This document shows, in pieces, positions 1-7,633 of a DNA stretch of 33,683 bases. The DNA is from Cytophagales bacterium (GTDB taxonomy: Bacteria > Bacteroidota > Bacteroidia > Cytophagales > Thermoflexibacteraceae), in assembly GCA_004294445.1 (NCBI GenBank), contig REAZ01000036.1, forward strand, positions 1 to 33,683, read 5' to 3'. A program made the position numbers and the translations under genes. Within the stretch, counting starts at the first letter, position 1; the number at the start of each line of letters is the position of its first letter. The notes below the pieces were generated by a model that saw only the letters and a list, made by a program, of their open reading frames with translations, searched no databases and was not told the DNA's origin.

Positions 1-1
1 T

Positions 2-916
2 AAAGCTATGGATTTGAGTGATTTTTTGTGTTTCCAATTCAAAAATACACTTTTTTCATAGCTTTTTCTTGTATATTATCCCAAGTTCACGTTAAATAAT
101 GACTTAATCGTAGATAGGACATCGGATAAAATACTTTTCAATAGACAGCCTACCATCAAATTATCACAACAAGAAAGTATTTTGAGCCTACTCAAAGAAG
201 AAGAATTGGTAAAACCTGCTCACGAAAGTTTGAGAAAACTGCATTTTAGCAATCAATTAGGGTTTGCAGAAAATGTGGGTACAGACTTATTGGTGCTAAA
301 CAAACAGTTTTTAAGTCAGTACAACACCTTAAAAAAGATTCAAGAATCAGATTTTAAAACCTCTGCAAAATTGTTTTTAGTGTCTCAATTAGAAAAAAGC
401 ACTATTTTTAATATAATTAAAGAGAGGTTTGTATCTATATTTCCTACTGTAGAGGACTTGAAAGTTGAAATTAAAAACAAAGGTATCTTTTCAAGTTTTG
501 CACAAAAGTCCTTAGACATTAAAATCAAAGAATCGGGAGTAGATAAATGGATTGAATTACCCCGTATGTCTTGGGGGATGGTCAGAACTTTAAAACAATT
601 AAGCGAACTCTACCTGTGTGCGGAGGGTACTGTTTTTCTGATTGACGAATTTGAAAATAGTCTTGGGATTAACTGTATAAACGAAATTACGAATGATATT
701 TTGGCTTCAAGAAGGCAATTACAATTTATCTTGACAAGTCATCATCCTTACATCATTGATGCGATTGGTTTTGATAATTGGAAATTGGTAACACGCAACG
801 GCGGTATTATCAAAACTCATAATATTGATAGATTTGGCATTGGAAAATCAAAACATAGTGCTTTTATGCAATTACTCCAATTAGAAGAATATCAAACGGG
901 ACAAGAGCAACTATGA
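2..916 (+). pseudogene. AAA-family (ABC-like) ATPase, C-terminal part, interrupted by an in-frame TAG
   Basis: The reading frame is open from the window's left edge except for a TAG at 59-61. Codons 62-181 read as ordinary protein (PKFTLNNDLIVDRTSDKILF) and join smoothly to the part beginning at the TTG at 182, so 182 is probably not the true start. A signature-like segment SWGMVRTLKQL lies near 568-600. A Walker B motif (TVFLIDEFENSLG) lies near 630-668, and a switch-like FILTSHHPYIIDA lies near 727-765. This order matches the C-terminal half of AAA_21/AAA_15-type ATPases found in OLD-like and other defence systems. No Walker A is visible; it would lie left of the window. The stop codon overlaps the next gene's start (ATGA at 913-916), so the two were translationally coupled. 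Pseudogene status rests on the single TAG and could be a sequencing error. Confidence 0.6.
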
Positions 917-1614
917 ACATCTATTTTTTAGTAGAAGGCAGGGGAACGGAGATAAAAGTATATCCAAAATGGCTATCGCATCTTGTTCCTGAATTACAAA
1001 GGGTACAATGGCATTATCAAGTTGTAAAAAACAACTATTTTATTTTTAGTGGTAACGGCTTTCCGTCATTGCTTGATAATCACCTAAGAAACTGCATTAT
1101 TGACATTAACAATGTAGGGAATTATGATTATTTTGTTATTTGTCTTGATGGAGACGACGAAGGTATAGATATTCGTAAACAGAAAGTTTTAGATTTTATG
1201 GCAGAGGAAAAAATTACTTTAAACTCTGATACAAAGTTTGAAATCATTGTTCAGAATAAATGTATAGAAACGTGGTTTTTGGCAAATCCTAAAATTTTTT
1301 AGAAAAACCCTAAGAGTGATTTTCTAAAAGAATGTGTAGCATTTTACAATGTCAAGAAAAATGACCCCGAATTAATGGGTAAAATATCTGATTTTGAAGG
1401 CTCAACTTCTGTGTTTCATTCAACTTATTTCCAAGAACTTTTATTAGAAAAAGCAAAAGTTCATTACGGTAAAAATAACCCAAAAGAAGTTGTTGAAGAA
1501 TATTTTTTGAAACAGTTGATAGAACGAAATCAAAAAACAAATCATATTCAATCATTCCAATACTTCATTGAACTTTGTAAAGCTATACGCTTTAAAATTA
1601 ACCAGAAAGACTAA
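913..1614 (+). pseudogene. TOPRIM-like partner of the ATPase, split by an in-frame TAG at 1300-1302
   Basis: The frame opens at ATG 913 and runs 129 codons to TAG 1300-1302. It then continues in the same frame without another stop to TAA 1612-1614, giving about 233 codons in all. The second part has no plausible start near the break and reads as natural continuation (KNPKSDFLKECVAFYNVKKN). The N-terminus has FLVEGRGTE (Glu8), then VICLDGDDEG with Asp79 and Asp81, then IIVQNKCIETWFLAN. A glutamate in a VEG motif followed by DxD resembles a TOPRIM fold, and the CIETWFLAN segment resembles TOPRIM-like proteins encoded beside ATPases. That assignment is inference; I do not recognise a named family. 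Its 3' end overlaps the convergent gene by 4 bases. Confidence 0.6.
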
Positions 1615-2147
1615 AACTCTATCTCATCTTCTTGGTTTCTTCCTTTGAACCGCATACTTTTTCGCTGCCCTAAGTATTTGACATGGACGAAGTTATCTTG
1701 GTCATCATACAAATCCATAAGCATAGTATTTCTGAGTTTTACGCTTTTTATCTGCCCAATATGTTCTATTTTTGCCAAAATCCAAATGGCGAAAATATCT
1801 TCTTTGTCATTATTAAACTTTCCATGAAAGTCCACTTTTTGCACCTTTCCATTGATTTCCAAAACAAAATTTTTCTCCAAATAGTCAATAATGTACTTGT
1901 CCGTAGCGGGGTTTTCCTTCGGAGTAGCTATATGCAGGCGGGTTTTATAGTTTGTTTCCAATATTTTTTCAAAATCATCAATAAAAACTTTGTGTACTAT
2001 TTCCAACGATTTGTCTTTGGAATTATACTCTATATCACTCACAGACAGATGAATAGGGTGTTTTTCTTTCTGAAAAAAAGCGGCAGGAGCATGGCTAATC
2101 GCAGGCATAAGCAGCAGCGACACAGAAATAAATAGTTGAGTGAACAT
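1611..2147 (-). CDS. DUF6702-like secreted protein
   Basis: A 178-residue protein with an N-terminal signal peptide (MFTQLFISVSLLLMPAISHA) and no membrane segment afterwards, so it is probably periplasmic or outer-membrane associated. The body has the pattern HPIHLSVSDIEYNSKDKSLEIVHKVFIDDFE followed by beta-rich sequence. This resembles the Bacteroidota family DUF6702, whose function is unknown. It is divergent from a HupE/UreJ-like membrane protein 78 bases away, a pairing I recall from other Bacteroidota, but a joint role is not established. Stop and start are clear; no Shine-Dalgarno sequence is visible. Confidence 0.75.
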   Translation of the reverse strand: MFTQLFISVSLLLMPAISHAPAAFFQKEKHPIHLSVSDIEYNSKDKSLEIVHKVFIDDFEKILETNYKTRLHIATPKENPATDKYIIDYLEKNFVLEINGKVQKVDFHGKFNNDKEDIFAIWILAKIEHIGQIKSVKLRNTMLMDLYDDQDNFVHVKYLGQRKSMRFKGRNQEDEIEF

Positions 2148-2225
2148 TTTTTCTAAATATTAATACCTTTACAAAAAAAATTAATACTTCAAAATTACCA
2201 ATAATTAAACCGCAATCCAATTTTT

Positions 2226-2801
2226 ATGTCTGACTTTCAACTTTATTTGCTCACAGGTTTTGAGCATATCTCTGACCTCAAAGGGTACGACCATATTTTA
2301 TTTGTCATGGCTTTGTGTGCCGTATTTCAATTTTGGCAGTGGAAAAAATTATTGGTTTTAGTTACCGCTTTCACAATTGGTCATTCCGTTACGCTTGCCC
2401 TTGCAACACTCAAAATTGTAAAAATTGATAGTGCATTTATTGAGTTTCTAATTCCTATTACCATTCTTCTTACTTGCTTTCTCAACTTTTTTAGAAAAGA
2501 AAAAACAGAAAAAGAGCGGTCGCGTTATTTTTTTGCTATCTTTTTTGGGCTTATTCACGGTTTAGGTTTTTCCAATTTCCTTATTGCGCTTTTGGGGCAG
2601 GAAGAGAACATCACCGTTCCTTTGTTAGCCTTCAATATTGGCTTGGAAATAGGTCAGTTGCTGATTGTGATGGCTACTTTGTTTGTTTCCTTCGTCCTTA
2701 TTTCTATCTTTAAAGTCAAAGAAAGGGAGTGGAATCTGATACTTTCAGGGGCAGTTGCTGGTATTTCTATCTTGCTGATTGCCGAAAAATGGATTTTTTA
2801 A
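2226..2801 (+). CDS. HupE/UreJ-like integral membrane protein
   Basis: A 191-residue polytopic membrane protein with about six or seven hydrophobic helices and very short loops. The N-terminus GFEHISDLKGYDHILFVMAL and the helix TIGHSVTLALATL contain the conserved HxxDHxLF and GHS motifs of the HupE/UreJ_2 family. A later IHGLGFSNFL segment supplies another conserved histidine. HupE/UreJ proteins are thought to take part in nickel or other metal uptake, but the Bacteroidota branch has no firm function. No hydrogenase or urease genes lie nearby. The start at ATG 2226 places the first conserved residues at the expected distance from the N-terminus. Confidence 0.85.
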   Translation: MSDFQLYLLTGFEHISDLKGYDHILFVMALCAVFQFWQWKKLLVLVTAFTIGHSVTLALATLKIVKIDSAFIEFLIPITILLTCFLNFFRKEKTEKERSRYFFAIFFGLIHGLGFSNFLIALLGQEENITVPLLAFNIGLEIGQLLIVMATLFVSFVLISIFKVKEREWNLILSGAVAGISILLIAEKWIF

Positions 2802-2848
2802 ACCTATTTTATTTCTTGTTTTATTTTTTATAATCACAAACAATTTCG

Positions 2849-2856
2849 TAGCTTTG
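2849..2856 (+). promoter_or_regulatory. -7 box (TAGCTTTG) of the rpsP promoter
   Basis: The sequence TAGCTTTG fits the Bacteroidota -7 consensus TAnnTTTG and lies 63 bases before the rpsP start in a spacer containing no gene. No clear TTTG -33 element is seen at the usual distance, only a T-rich stretch. Confidence 0.5.
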
Positions 2857-2919
2857 CAGTCCGAAATTTTATTATAAACAATTTGGACGAGTTCCGCAAT
2901 TTTTAAAATCATTTGAACA

Positions 2920-3432
2920 ATGGTAAAAATGAGATTAGCGCGCAGAGGGCGCAAGAAGTTAGCAATATTTGATATTGTTATCGCAACATCAAGGTCGCCA
3001 CGTGATGGCAGATTTATTGAGAAATTAGGCGTTTATAACCCTAATTCTAACCCTGCAACTATCGAATTTGATGAGAACAAGGCTTTTGACTGGCTGATGA
3101 AAGGTGCGCAACCTACTGATACCATGAGAAGAATTTTGTCTTACAAAGGTGTAATGTTCAGAAAACACTTACAAGTAGGCGTAAACAAAGGTGCTATCTC
3201 TCAGGAGCAAGCTGATGCCAAACTTGCCGCTTGGAAAGGTGATAAAGAAGCACAAGTACTTGCTAAGATTGAGAAATTGGCAGGTGCAAAAGTAGGTACT
3301 GCAAAAGCAAAATTAGAAGCTGAAACCAAAGTGAAAGAGGCAAGAAGCATTGCAATTCAGAAAAAAGCCCAAGTAGTTGTTCCGCAAGAGGAAGTTGCTG
3401 CGAGCGAAGGCGAAAATGAGGAGCAAGCATAA
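2920..3432 (+). CDS. rpsP: 30S ribosomal protein S16 with long C-terminal extension
   Basis: S16 binds 16S rRNA early in 30S assembly. The core is at residues 1-85: MVKMRLARRGRKK, then SPRDGRFIEKLGVYNP and ALLR-equivalent text ending in MRRILSYKGVMFRKHL. At 170 residues it is about twice the size of the E. coli protein. The extra part (about 90-170) is Ala/Lys/Glu-rich, ends in a run of acidic residues and is probably helical then disordered; extended S16 tails are common in Bacteroidota. The gene is alone here, without the rimM-trmD-rplS neighbours of many bacteria, and is closed by a strong intrinsic terminator 24 bases after its stop. Confidence 0.98.
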   Translation: MVKMRLARRGRKKLAIFDIVIATSRSPRDGRFIEKLGVYNPNSNPATIEFDENKAFDWLMKGAQPTDTMRRILSYKGVMFRKHLQVGVNKGAISQEQADAKLAAWKGDKEAQVLAKIEKLAGAKVGTAKAKLEAETKVKEARSIAIQKKAQVVVPQEEVAASEGENEEQA

Positions 3433-3455
3433 AAATTTAGATAAATGCTACCTAA

Positions 3456-3487
3456 GAAGTTGTCCTTAAAAGACAACTTCTTTTTTT
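3456..3487 (+). terminator. intrinsic terminator of rpsP
   Basis: A perfect 9-bp stem (GAAGTTGTC, 3456-3464, with its complement at 3472-3480) encloses a 7-nt loop and is followed at once by seven T residues (3481-3487). It is a textbook Rho-independent terminator. Confidence 0.93.
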
Positions 3488-3508
3488 GAGTTCTTTTTTT
3501 TCATTACG

Positions 3509-4642
3509 TTGGATTTAATAAAACGACATACCGAACTCAGTGCTAATATAGTTGCTTTTTGCCGATTTCTCCGAAGCAAATCTTTTAGCATAAGCATTTC
3601 CGAAGAAAGAGATGCCTTAGAGGCATTTTGCTTACTCCCTTTGGAAAATGCACAAACTATGCAGTTGGTCTTAAAGTCCGTACTAACCAAAAACCTCTAC
3701 CAAGCGGAGCAGTTTGATGCCCTCTACAAGCAGTATTGGAAAGAAGTAGAAAAAGCAACAGATGCAAAAATAAAGGAAGCCCCGCCCGAACAGAAAGATA
3801 AGAAACCTACTAATAGCAACAAACCTTCTTTGCTCAGTATCAAAAACTGGCTCTATGGCAAAAAAAATGAGGAACTTACCGAAATAGCTACCTACAGCCC
3901 TAATGAAGTGCTAACGAAAAAAGATTTTGCCCACTTTACTCCAGAAGAACTCCAAGAGGTAAATAAAATAGTGCATCTGTTGGCAAGAAATTTGGCGATT
4001 CAGGCAAGCCGTAGGAAACAGAAAACGGCTAAAATGAGGCAGTTAGACATACGGAATACGCTTTATAGGAACAGACAATACGGCGGCGAAATTTTAAAAT
4101 TGGCATATACAACACCCAAATTGGAAAAATTTAGGTTAGTGCTTATTTGTGATGTAAGCAAGTCTATGGATTTGTACAGTCGCTTTCTTATCCAATTTAT
4201 GTATGCTTTTCAGGCAGCGTTCCACCGAATAGAAACTTTTGTTTTTAGCACTTCTTTGCACAAAATTACCGCACACCTCCAACGCCAACACATCAATCAG
4301 ACATTACAAAAATTGGCAGATAATGTTCCAAACTGGTCTGGTGGTACGCAAATAGGGCTTTCTCTGAAAACTTTTTTTGAAAATGACTACAGATTATTAG
4401 ATAAAAAAACCACCGTCATTATCCTTAGTGATGGTTGGGATACGGGAGAAACTACTGATTTGGAGGAGAGTATGAAATCCATTCATAAAAAAGCACGAAA
4501 ACTTATCTGGCTCAATCCTCTGGCGGGCAACCCTAACTACGCACCTACTACCGAAGGCATGAAAGCTGCTATGCCCTACATAGATGCCTTTGCCTCTGTG
4601 CATAACATAGAGAGTTTGAGAAATTTATGGAAAATATTGTAA
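3509..4642 (+). CDS. VWA-domain protein of the CoxE type
   Basis: A soluble protein of about 377 residues. The N-terminal part (LIKRHTELSANIVAFCRFLR ... LVLKSVLTKNLYQAEQFDALY) matches the CoxE/YehP-like domain. The C-terminal part is a von Willebrand A domain with the MIDAS motif in LVLICDVSKSMDLY (DxSxS) and a later VIILSDGWDTG. Such proteins usually act with a MoxR-family AAA ATPase in assembling or activating metalloenzymes; no MoxR gene is in this window. The start is uncertain. No ATG exists between the upstream in-frame stop (3467-3469) and the conserved N-terminus, so the TTG at 3509 is the best candidate. It is convergent with yifB, with 9 bases between them and no obvious terminator. 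Confidence 0.88.
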   Translation: MDLIKRHTELSANIVAFCRFLRSKSFSISISEERDALEAFCLLPLENAQTMQLVLKSVLTKNLYQAEQFDALYKQYWKEVEKATDAKIKEAPPEQKDKKPTNSNKPSLLSIKNWLYGKKNEELTEIATYSPNEVLTKKDFAHFTPEELQEVNKIVHLLARNLAIQASRRKQKTAKMRQLDIRNTLYRNRQYGGEILKLAYTTPKLEKFRLVLICDVSKSMDLYSRFLIQFMYAFQAAFHRIETFVFSTSLHKITAHLQRQHINQTLQKLADNVPNWSGGTQIGLSLKTFFENDYRLLDKKTTVIILSDGWDTGETTDLEESMKSIHKKARKLIWLNPLAGNPNYAPTTEGMKAAMPYIDAFASVHNIESLRNLWKIL

Positions 4643-4651
4643 AAAAATAGC

Positions 4652-6190
4652 TTATCCCGCCCAATTTTCCCTATCCAAACTTCTGAACTGAATTGCCTCA
4701 GCCAAATGCTCTATCTTAATTTCTTGGCTTCCCGCAAGGTCTGCAATAGTGCGCGATACCTTCAAAATTCTATCATAGGCGCGGGCAGAAAGCCCCAATT
4801 TTTCCATTGCCGTTTTGAGTAGGGTTTTCCCTGCTTGGCTGATTTCGCAAATTTCTTTGACCATTTGCGAGGGCATCATGGCGTTAGAGTAGATGCCTTT
4901 GTGGTTTTTAAATCTTTCAATTTGTACTTCTCTTGCCTTGATAACCCGCTCACGAATCTGACTACTACTTTCCGAAGGACGATTAGAAGTCATCTGGTCA
5001 AAAGAAACAGGCGTAACTTCTATGTGCAAATCTATTCTATCCAATAGCGGTCCCGAAATTTTGTTCAGGTAACGCTGCACCGCACCTGCTGGGCAAACGC
5101 AGTCTTTTTCGGGGTGATTGTAGTAACCGCATGGGCAAGGATTCATACTTGCGATAAGCATAAAATTGGCGGGAAATTCAACGGAAACCTTTGCACGCGA
5201 GATAGTTACTTTTCGCTCTTCGAGAGGCTGCCGCATTACTTCCAAAGCTGTGCGCTTAAATTCGGGGAGTTCGTCCAAAAAAAGCACCCCATTATGAGAT
5301 AGAGAAATTTCGCCCGGTTGCGGATTGCCGCCGCCGCCAACGAGGGCAACATCACTAATAGTATGGTGCGGAGAGCGGAAAGGTCGCTGGGCTATGAGTC
5401 CTGAAGCCCTCCCCAATTTGCCCGCTACAGAGTGTATTTTGGTAGTTTCTAAGGCTTCGTGCAGTGTGAGCGGTGGCAAAATAGAAGGTAGCCGCTTGGC
5501 AAGCATCGTTTTGCCTGAGCCGGGAGGTCCTATCATAATGACGTTATGCCCTCCTGCGGCGGCTATTTCCAATGCCCGTTTGATATTTTCCTGCCCTTGC
5601 ACATTAGAAAAATCGGCATCATATTCGTTTTGTGTGGAAAAAAATATATCTCTTGTATCGGCAACTAATGGTTCTATTTTCAGATTGCCCTCTATAAAAT
5701 CTATGGCTTCTTGTATGTTTTCTACGCCAATAATATCTAAACTATTTACAATCGCTCCTTCGCTTGCATTGTCTTTTGGCAAAATGAACCCTTTGAAACC
5801 TCTTTTTCGTGCCTCAATTGCAATAGAAAGTACTCCCTTGATGGGGCGGAGCTGCCCGTCCAAAGAAAGCTCTCCCATGATGAGGTATTGCTCCAAAGTT
5901 TCAGTCATTATCTGGTCTGATGCCTTCAAAATTCCCAAGGCAATAGGTAAGTCGTAGGCGGAGCCTTCCTTGCGAACATCGGCAGGGGCAAGGTTCACCA
6001 ATGTTTTTTGGCGAGGCATCTTATAGCCGTAGTGTTTCAGAGAGGATTCTATTCTTTGCTCACTTTCTTTGACAGCACTATCCGCCAAGCCAACCATGAA
6101 TACCTTAGTACCCTGCATTACATTGACCTCGATAGTGATGATGGACGCATCAACACCGTAAGTGGAAGCTCCAAAGGTTTTGGCAACCAT
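4652..6190 (-). CDS. YifB/ComM family magnesium-chelatase-like AAA+ ATPase
   Basis: A 512-residue protein of normal length for the family. Residues 1-170 form the Lon-protease-like S5 fold (EGSAYDLPIALGIL, MGELSLDGQLRPIKGVL). Residues 190-400 are the Mg-chelatase AAA+ core, with Walker A GPPGSGKT at 221-228, Walker B VLFLDE at 302-307 and a Cys cluster at 352-366 (CPCG...CVC). The C-terminus has the helical lid ending SLDRENW. ComM of this family is a hexameric helicase that promotes branch migration during natural transformation; that role is inferred from homology. No competence genes are adjacent. The start at 6190 gives the expected MVAKTFGASTYGVDA N-terminus. Confidence 0.96.
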   Translation of the reverse strand: MVAKTFGASTYGVDASIITIEVNVMQGTKVFMVGLADSAVKESEQRIESSLKHYGYKMPRQKTLVNLAPADVRKEGSAYDLPIALGILKASDQIMTETLEQYLIMGELSLDGQLRPIKGVLSIAIEARKRGFKGFILPKDNASEGAIVNSLDIIGVENIQEAIDFIEGNLKIEPLVADTRDIFFSTQNEYDADFSNVQGQENIKRALEIAAAGGHNVIMIGPPGSGKTMLAKRLPSILPPLTLHEALETTKIHSVAGKLGRASGLIAQRPFRSPHHTISDVALVGGGGNPQPGEISLSHNGVLFLDELPEFKRTALEVMRQPLEERKVTISRAKVSVEFPANFMLIASMNPCPCGYYNHPEKDCVCPAGAVQRYLNKISGPLLDRIDLHIEVTPVSFDQMTSNRPSESSSQIRERVIKAREVQIERFKNHKGIYSNAMMPSQMVKEICEISQAGKTLLKTAMEKLGLSARAYDRILKVSRTIADLAGSQEIKIEHLAEAIQFRSLDRENWAG

Positions 6191-6256
6191 AGTAATAGTA
6201 TTTCGTGTTAATTTTTTTGTAAAATTAAGAGATAAGAAATTAATTCTATTGGCAAC

Positions 6257-6308
6257 TATCAGATTTTATTTACAAAAAAGTCATATTTTTCGCCAATAAA
6301 ATCTGATA
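6257..6308 (-). terminator. inverted repeat after the metal-efflux cluster, possible terminator
   Basis: Perfect 14-nt arms (TATCAGATTTTATT at 6257-6270 and its complement at 6295-6308) are separated by 24 bases. The repeat lies just downstream of the adaptor gene on the minus strand and upstream of yifB. The arms are AT-rich and the loop is long, so terminator function is plausible but not certain. Confidence 0.5.
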
Positions 6309-6328
6309 ATGATGCTTCATTTTTCTGT

Positions 6329-7492
6329 TTATTCCTCTTCGCCGATATTTTTCATCTTTGCCATCAGCGTGAACGCCCCTTTGGAAACAATTTTTAAGTC
6401 TTTAATTTCTCGATTTTCGACAGGAATCACCTCTGTAAATCCATTTTCACTTGCCCCTTTTTTCACTTCTATCATTTCAAATGTCTGTTCGTCTTTATTT
6501 TGTACTTTTCCAAGATACGAAAAGATGTAATCTTTCCCTTCGGAAAAGATAAAAGCATCGTCAGGCAAGGCGGTAACTGCTTGGTTTGCCGTTTCTATGT
6601 AGGCTTTTAGGAAGGTTTTTGGCAAAACTGTTTTGCCTTTATCGTCAAAGTGTACGTGAACATTTACGGTGCGGTCTTCATTGATTTTATGATTGATGAG
6701 ATAGATACTGCCCTCAAATTCCTCATTGTCATTGTTAAGCTGAAAACGCACTTTTTGCCCAACTTTTATTTTTGGCAAGTCCTTTTCAAAAACATTCAAA
6801 TCGGCGTGCAAATGGTCGGTATTGACGATTTCGAACATCACTTCGGCGGGAGAAATATGCTTTCCTGCATTGACATTGACCACAGTTACATAGCCGTTAA
6901 TTGGTGATGAAACTGTAATATTGCTTGTGATATTTCCTTTTTTCACTTCTGCGACACTTATGCCTATGGTTTTTAGGTATTGCTCCAAAGATTTTAGGCG
7001 TGTTTGCAGGCTTTTATAATCTGAAGTTACTTGCTGCAAAACCTTGATAGAGTTTACATTTTCCTCACGCATCTCTGTTTGGCGTTTGTAGTCGGCAGCA
7101 GTGTATTCGAGCTTGCTTTGTGTGTCTAAATAATCTTGCTGAAATTGTATAAAATCGGGATTTTCAATTACAGAAAGCATCTGTCCTTGCTTTACGTACG
7201 TTCCTTGCAAAATTTCGGGCTGCACTTTTACAAATCCGCCTATCGGAATGGAAATACTTACCAAATTTTGTGGCGGCACTTCTATCATGCCATTGATTTT
7301 GAGTGTATTACTCACTATTTTTTCTACTGGACTGATTACCTGAATCCCTGCATTTTTGAATTGTGCATCGGTCATGTTCACAAAGTTTGACTCTGCGACT
7401 GTGTTGGTCTGCTCTGTGGCTGTATCGGTTGTAGTTTCTGCACCACAACTTGCCAAAAAGCACAAAAGAATGATATATAAGTAGGTTTTCAT
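6329..7492 (-). CDS. RND efflux periplasmic adaptor (membrane-fusion) lipoprotein
   Basis: A 387-residue membrane-fusion protein that would link the inner-membrane pump to the outer-membrane channel. It begins with a lipoprotein signal (MKTYLYIILLCFLASCGAE; lipobox LASC, lipidated Cys16). A beta-barrel/lipoyl region follows (IPIGGFVKVQPEILQGTYVKQGQMLSVIE), then a coiled-coil hairpin at about 115-180 (DYLDTQSKLEYTAADYKRQ...). The returning lipoyl half is at about 190-220 (VSSPINGYVTVVNVNAGKHI), followed by beta-barrel and membrane-proximal domains. This is the HlyD_D23 / CzcB-CusB arrangement. The gene follows the pump gene on the same strand after a 141-base spacer that carries three contiguous hairpins, so the two are probably co-transcribed. 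Confidence 0.93.
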   Translation of the reverse strand: MKTYLYIILLCFLASCGAETTTDTATEQTNTVAESNFVNMTDAQFKNAGIQVISPVEKIVSNTLKINGMIEVPPQNLVSISIPIGGFVKVQPEILQGTYVKQGQMLSVIENPDFIQFQQDYLDTQSKLEYTAADYKRQTEMREENVNSIKVLQQVTSDYKSLQTRLKSLEQYLKTIGISVAEVKKGNITSNITVSSPINGYVTVVNVNAGKHISPAEVMFEIVNTDHLHADLNVFEKDLPKIKVGQKVRFQLNNDNEEFEGSIYLINHKINEDRTVNVHVHFDDKGKTVLPKTFLKAYIETANQAVTALPDDAFIFSEGKDYIFSYLGKVQNKDEQTFEMIEVKKGASENGFTEVIPVENREIKDLKIVSKGAFTLMAKMKNIGEEE

Positions 7493-7534
7493 TATTTTAT
7501 ATTAAAAAAAAAATTAATTATAAGTTACAGAGTG

Positions 7535-7598
7535 ATGTCAGTTTCTCAAAACTGACATGGGTTTTGGGAAATCCTCGTAAGTTCTGAGGAACTTGCGG
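7535..7598. repeat. three contiguous tetraloop hairpins (24 + 16 + 24 nt)
   Basis: Three hairpins abut without a gap in the pump-adaptor spacer. The first has arms 7535-7544 and 7549-7558 (ATGTCAGTTT, loop CTCA, perfect 10 bp). The second has arms 7559-7564 and 7569-7574 (GGGTTT, loop TGGG, one G-T pair). The third has arms 7575-7584 and 7589-7598 (TCGTAAGTTC, loop TGAG, 10 bp with two G-T pairs). All have 4-nt loops, and the outer two share the 10-4-10 geometry of palindromes inside the pump and DUF2126 genes. Confidence 0.8.
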
Positions 7599-7633
7599 CA
7601 CGATAAGATTTTAATTTCATAATTCTTGGATTT

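Noticed and set aside
1300..1302. Amber codon as selenocysteine/pyrrolysine-like recoding
   Set aside because: There is no downstream insertion element that I can identify, and TAG terminates other genes in the window. A nonsense mutation is simpler.
1683..2135. A 150-codon plus-strand ORF
   Set aside because: It is the antisense shadow of the DUF6702-like gene; the minus-strand product has a signal peptide and family-like sequence.
5325..5957. A 210-codon plus-strand ORF
   Set aside because: It lies antisense to the conserved AAA+ core of the YifB-type gene and has no motif.
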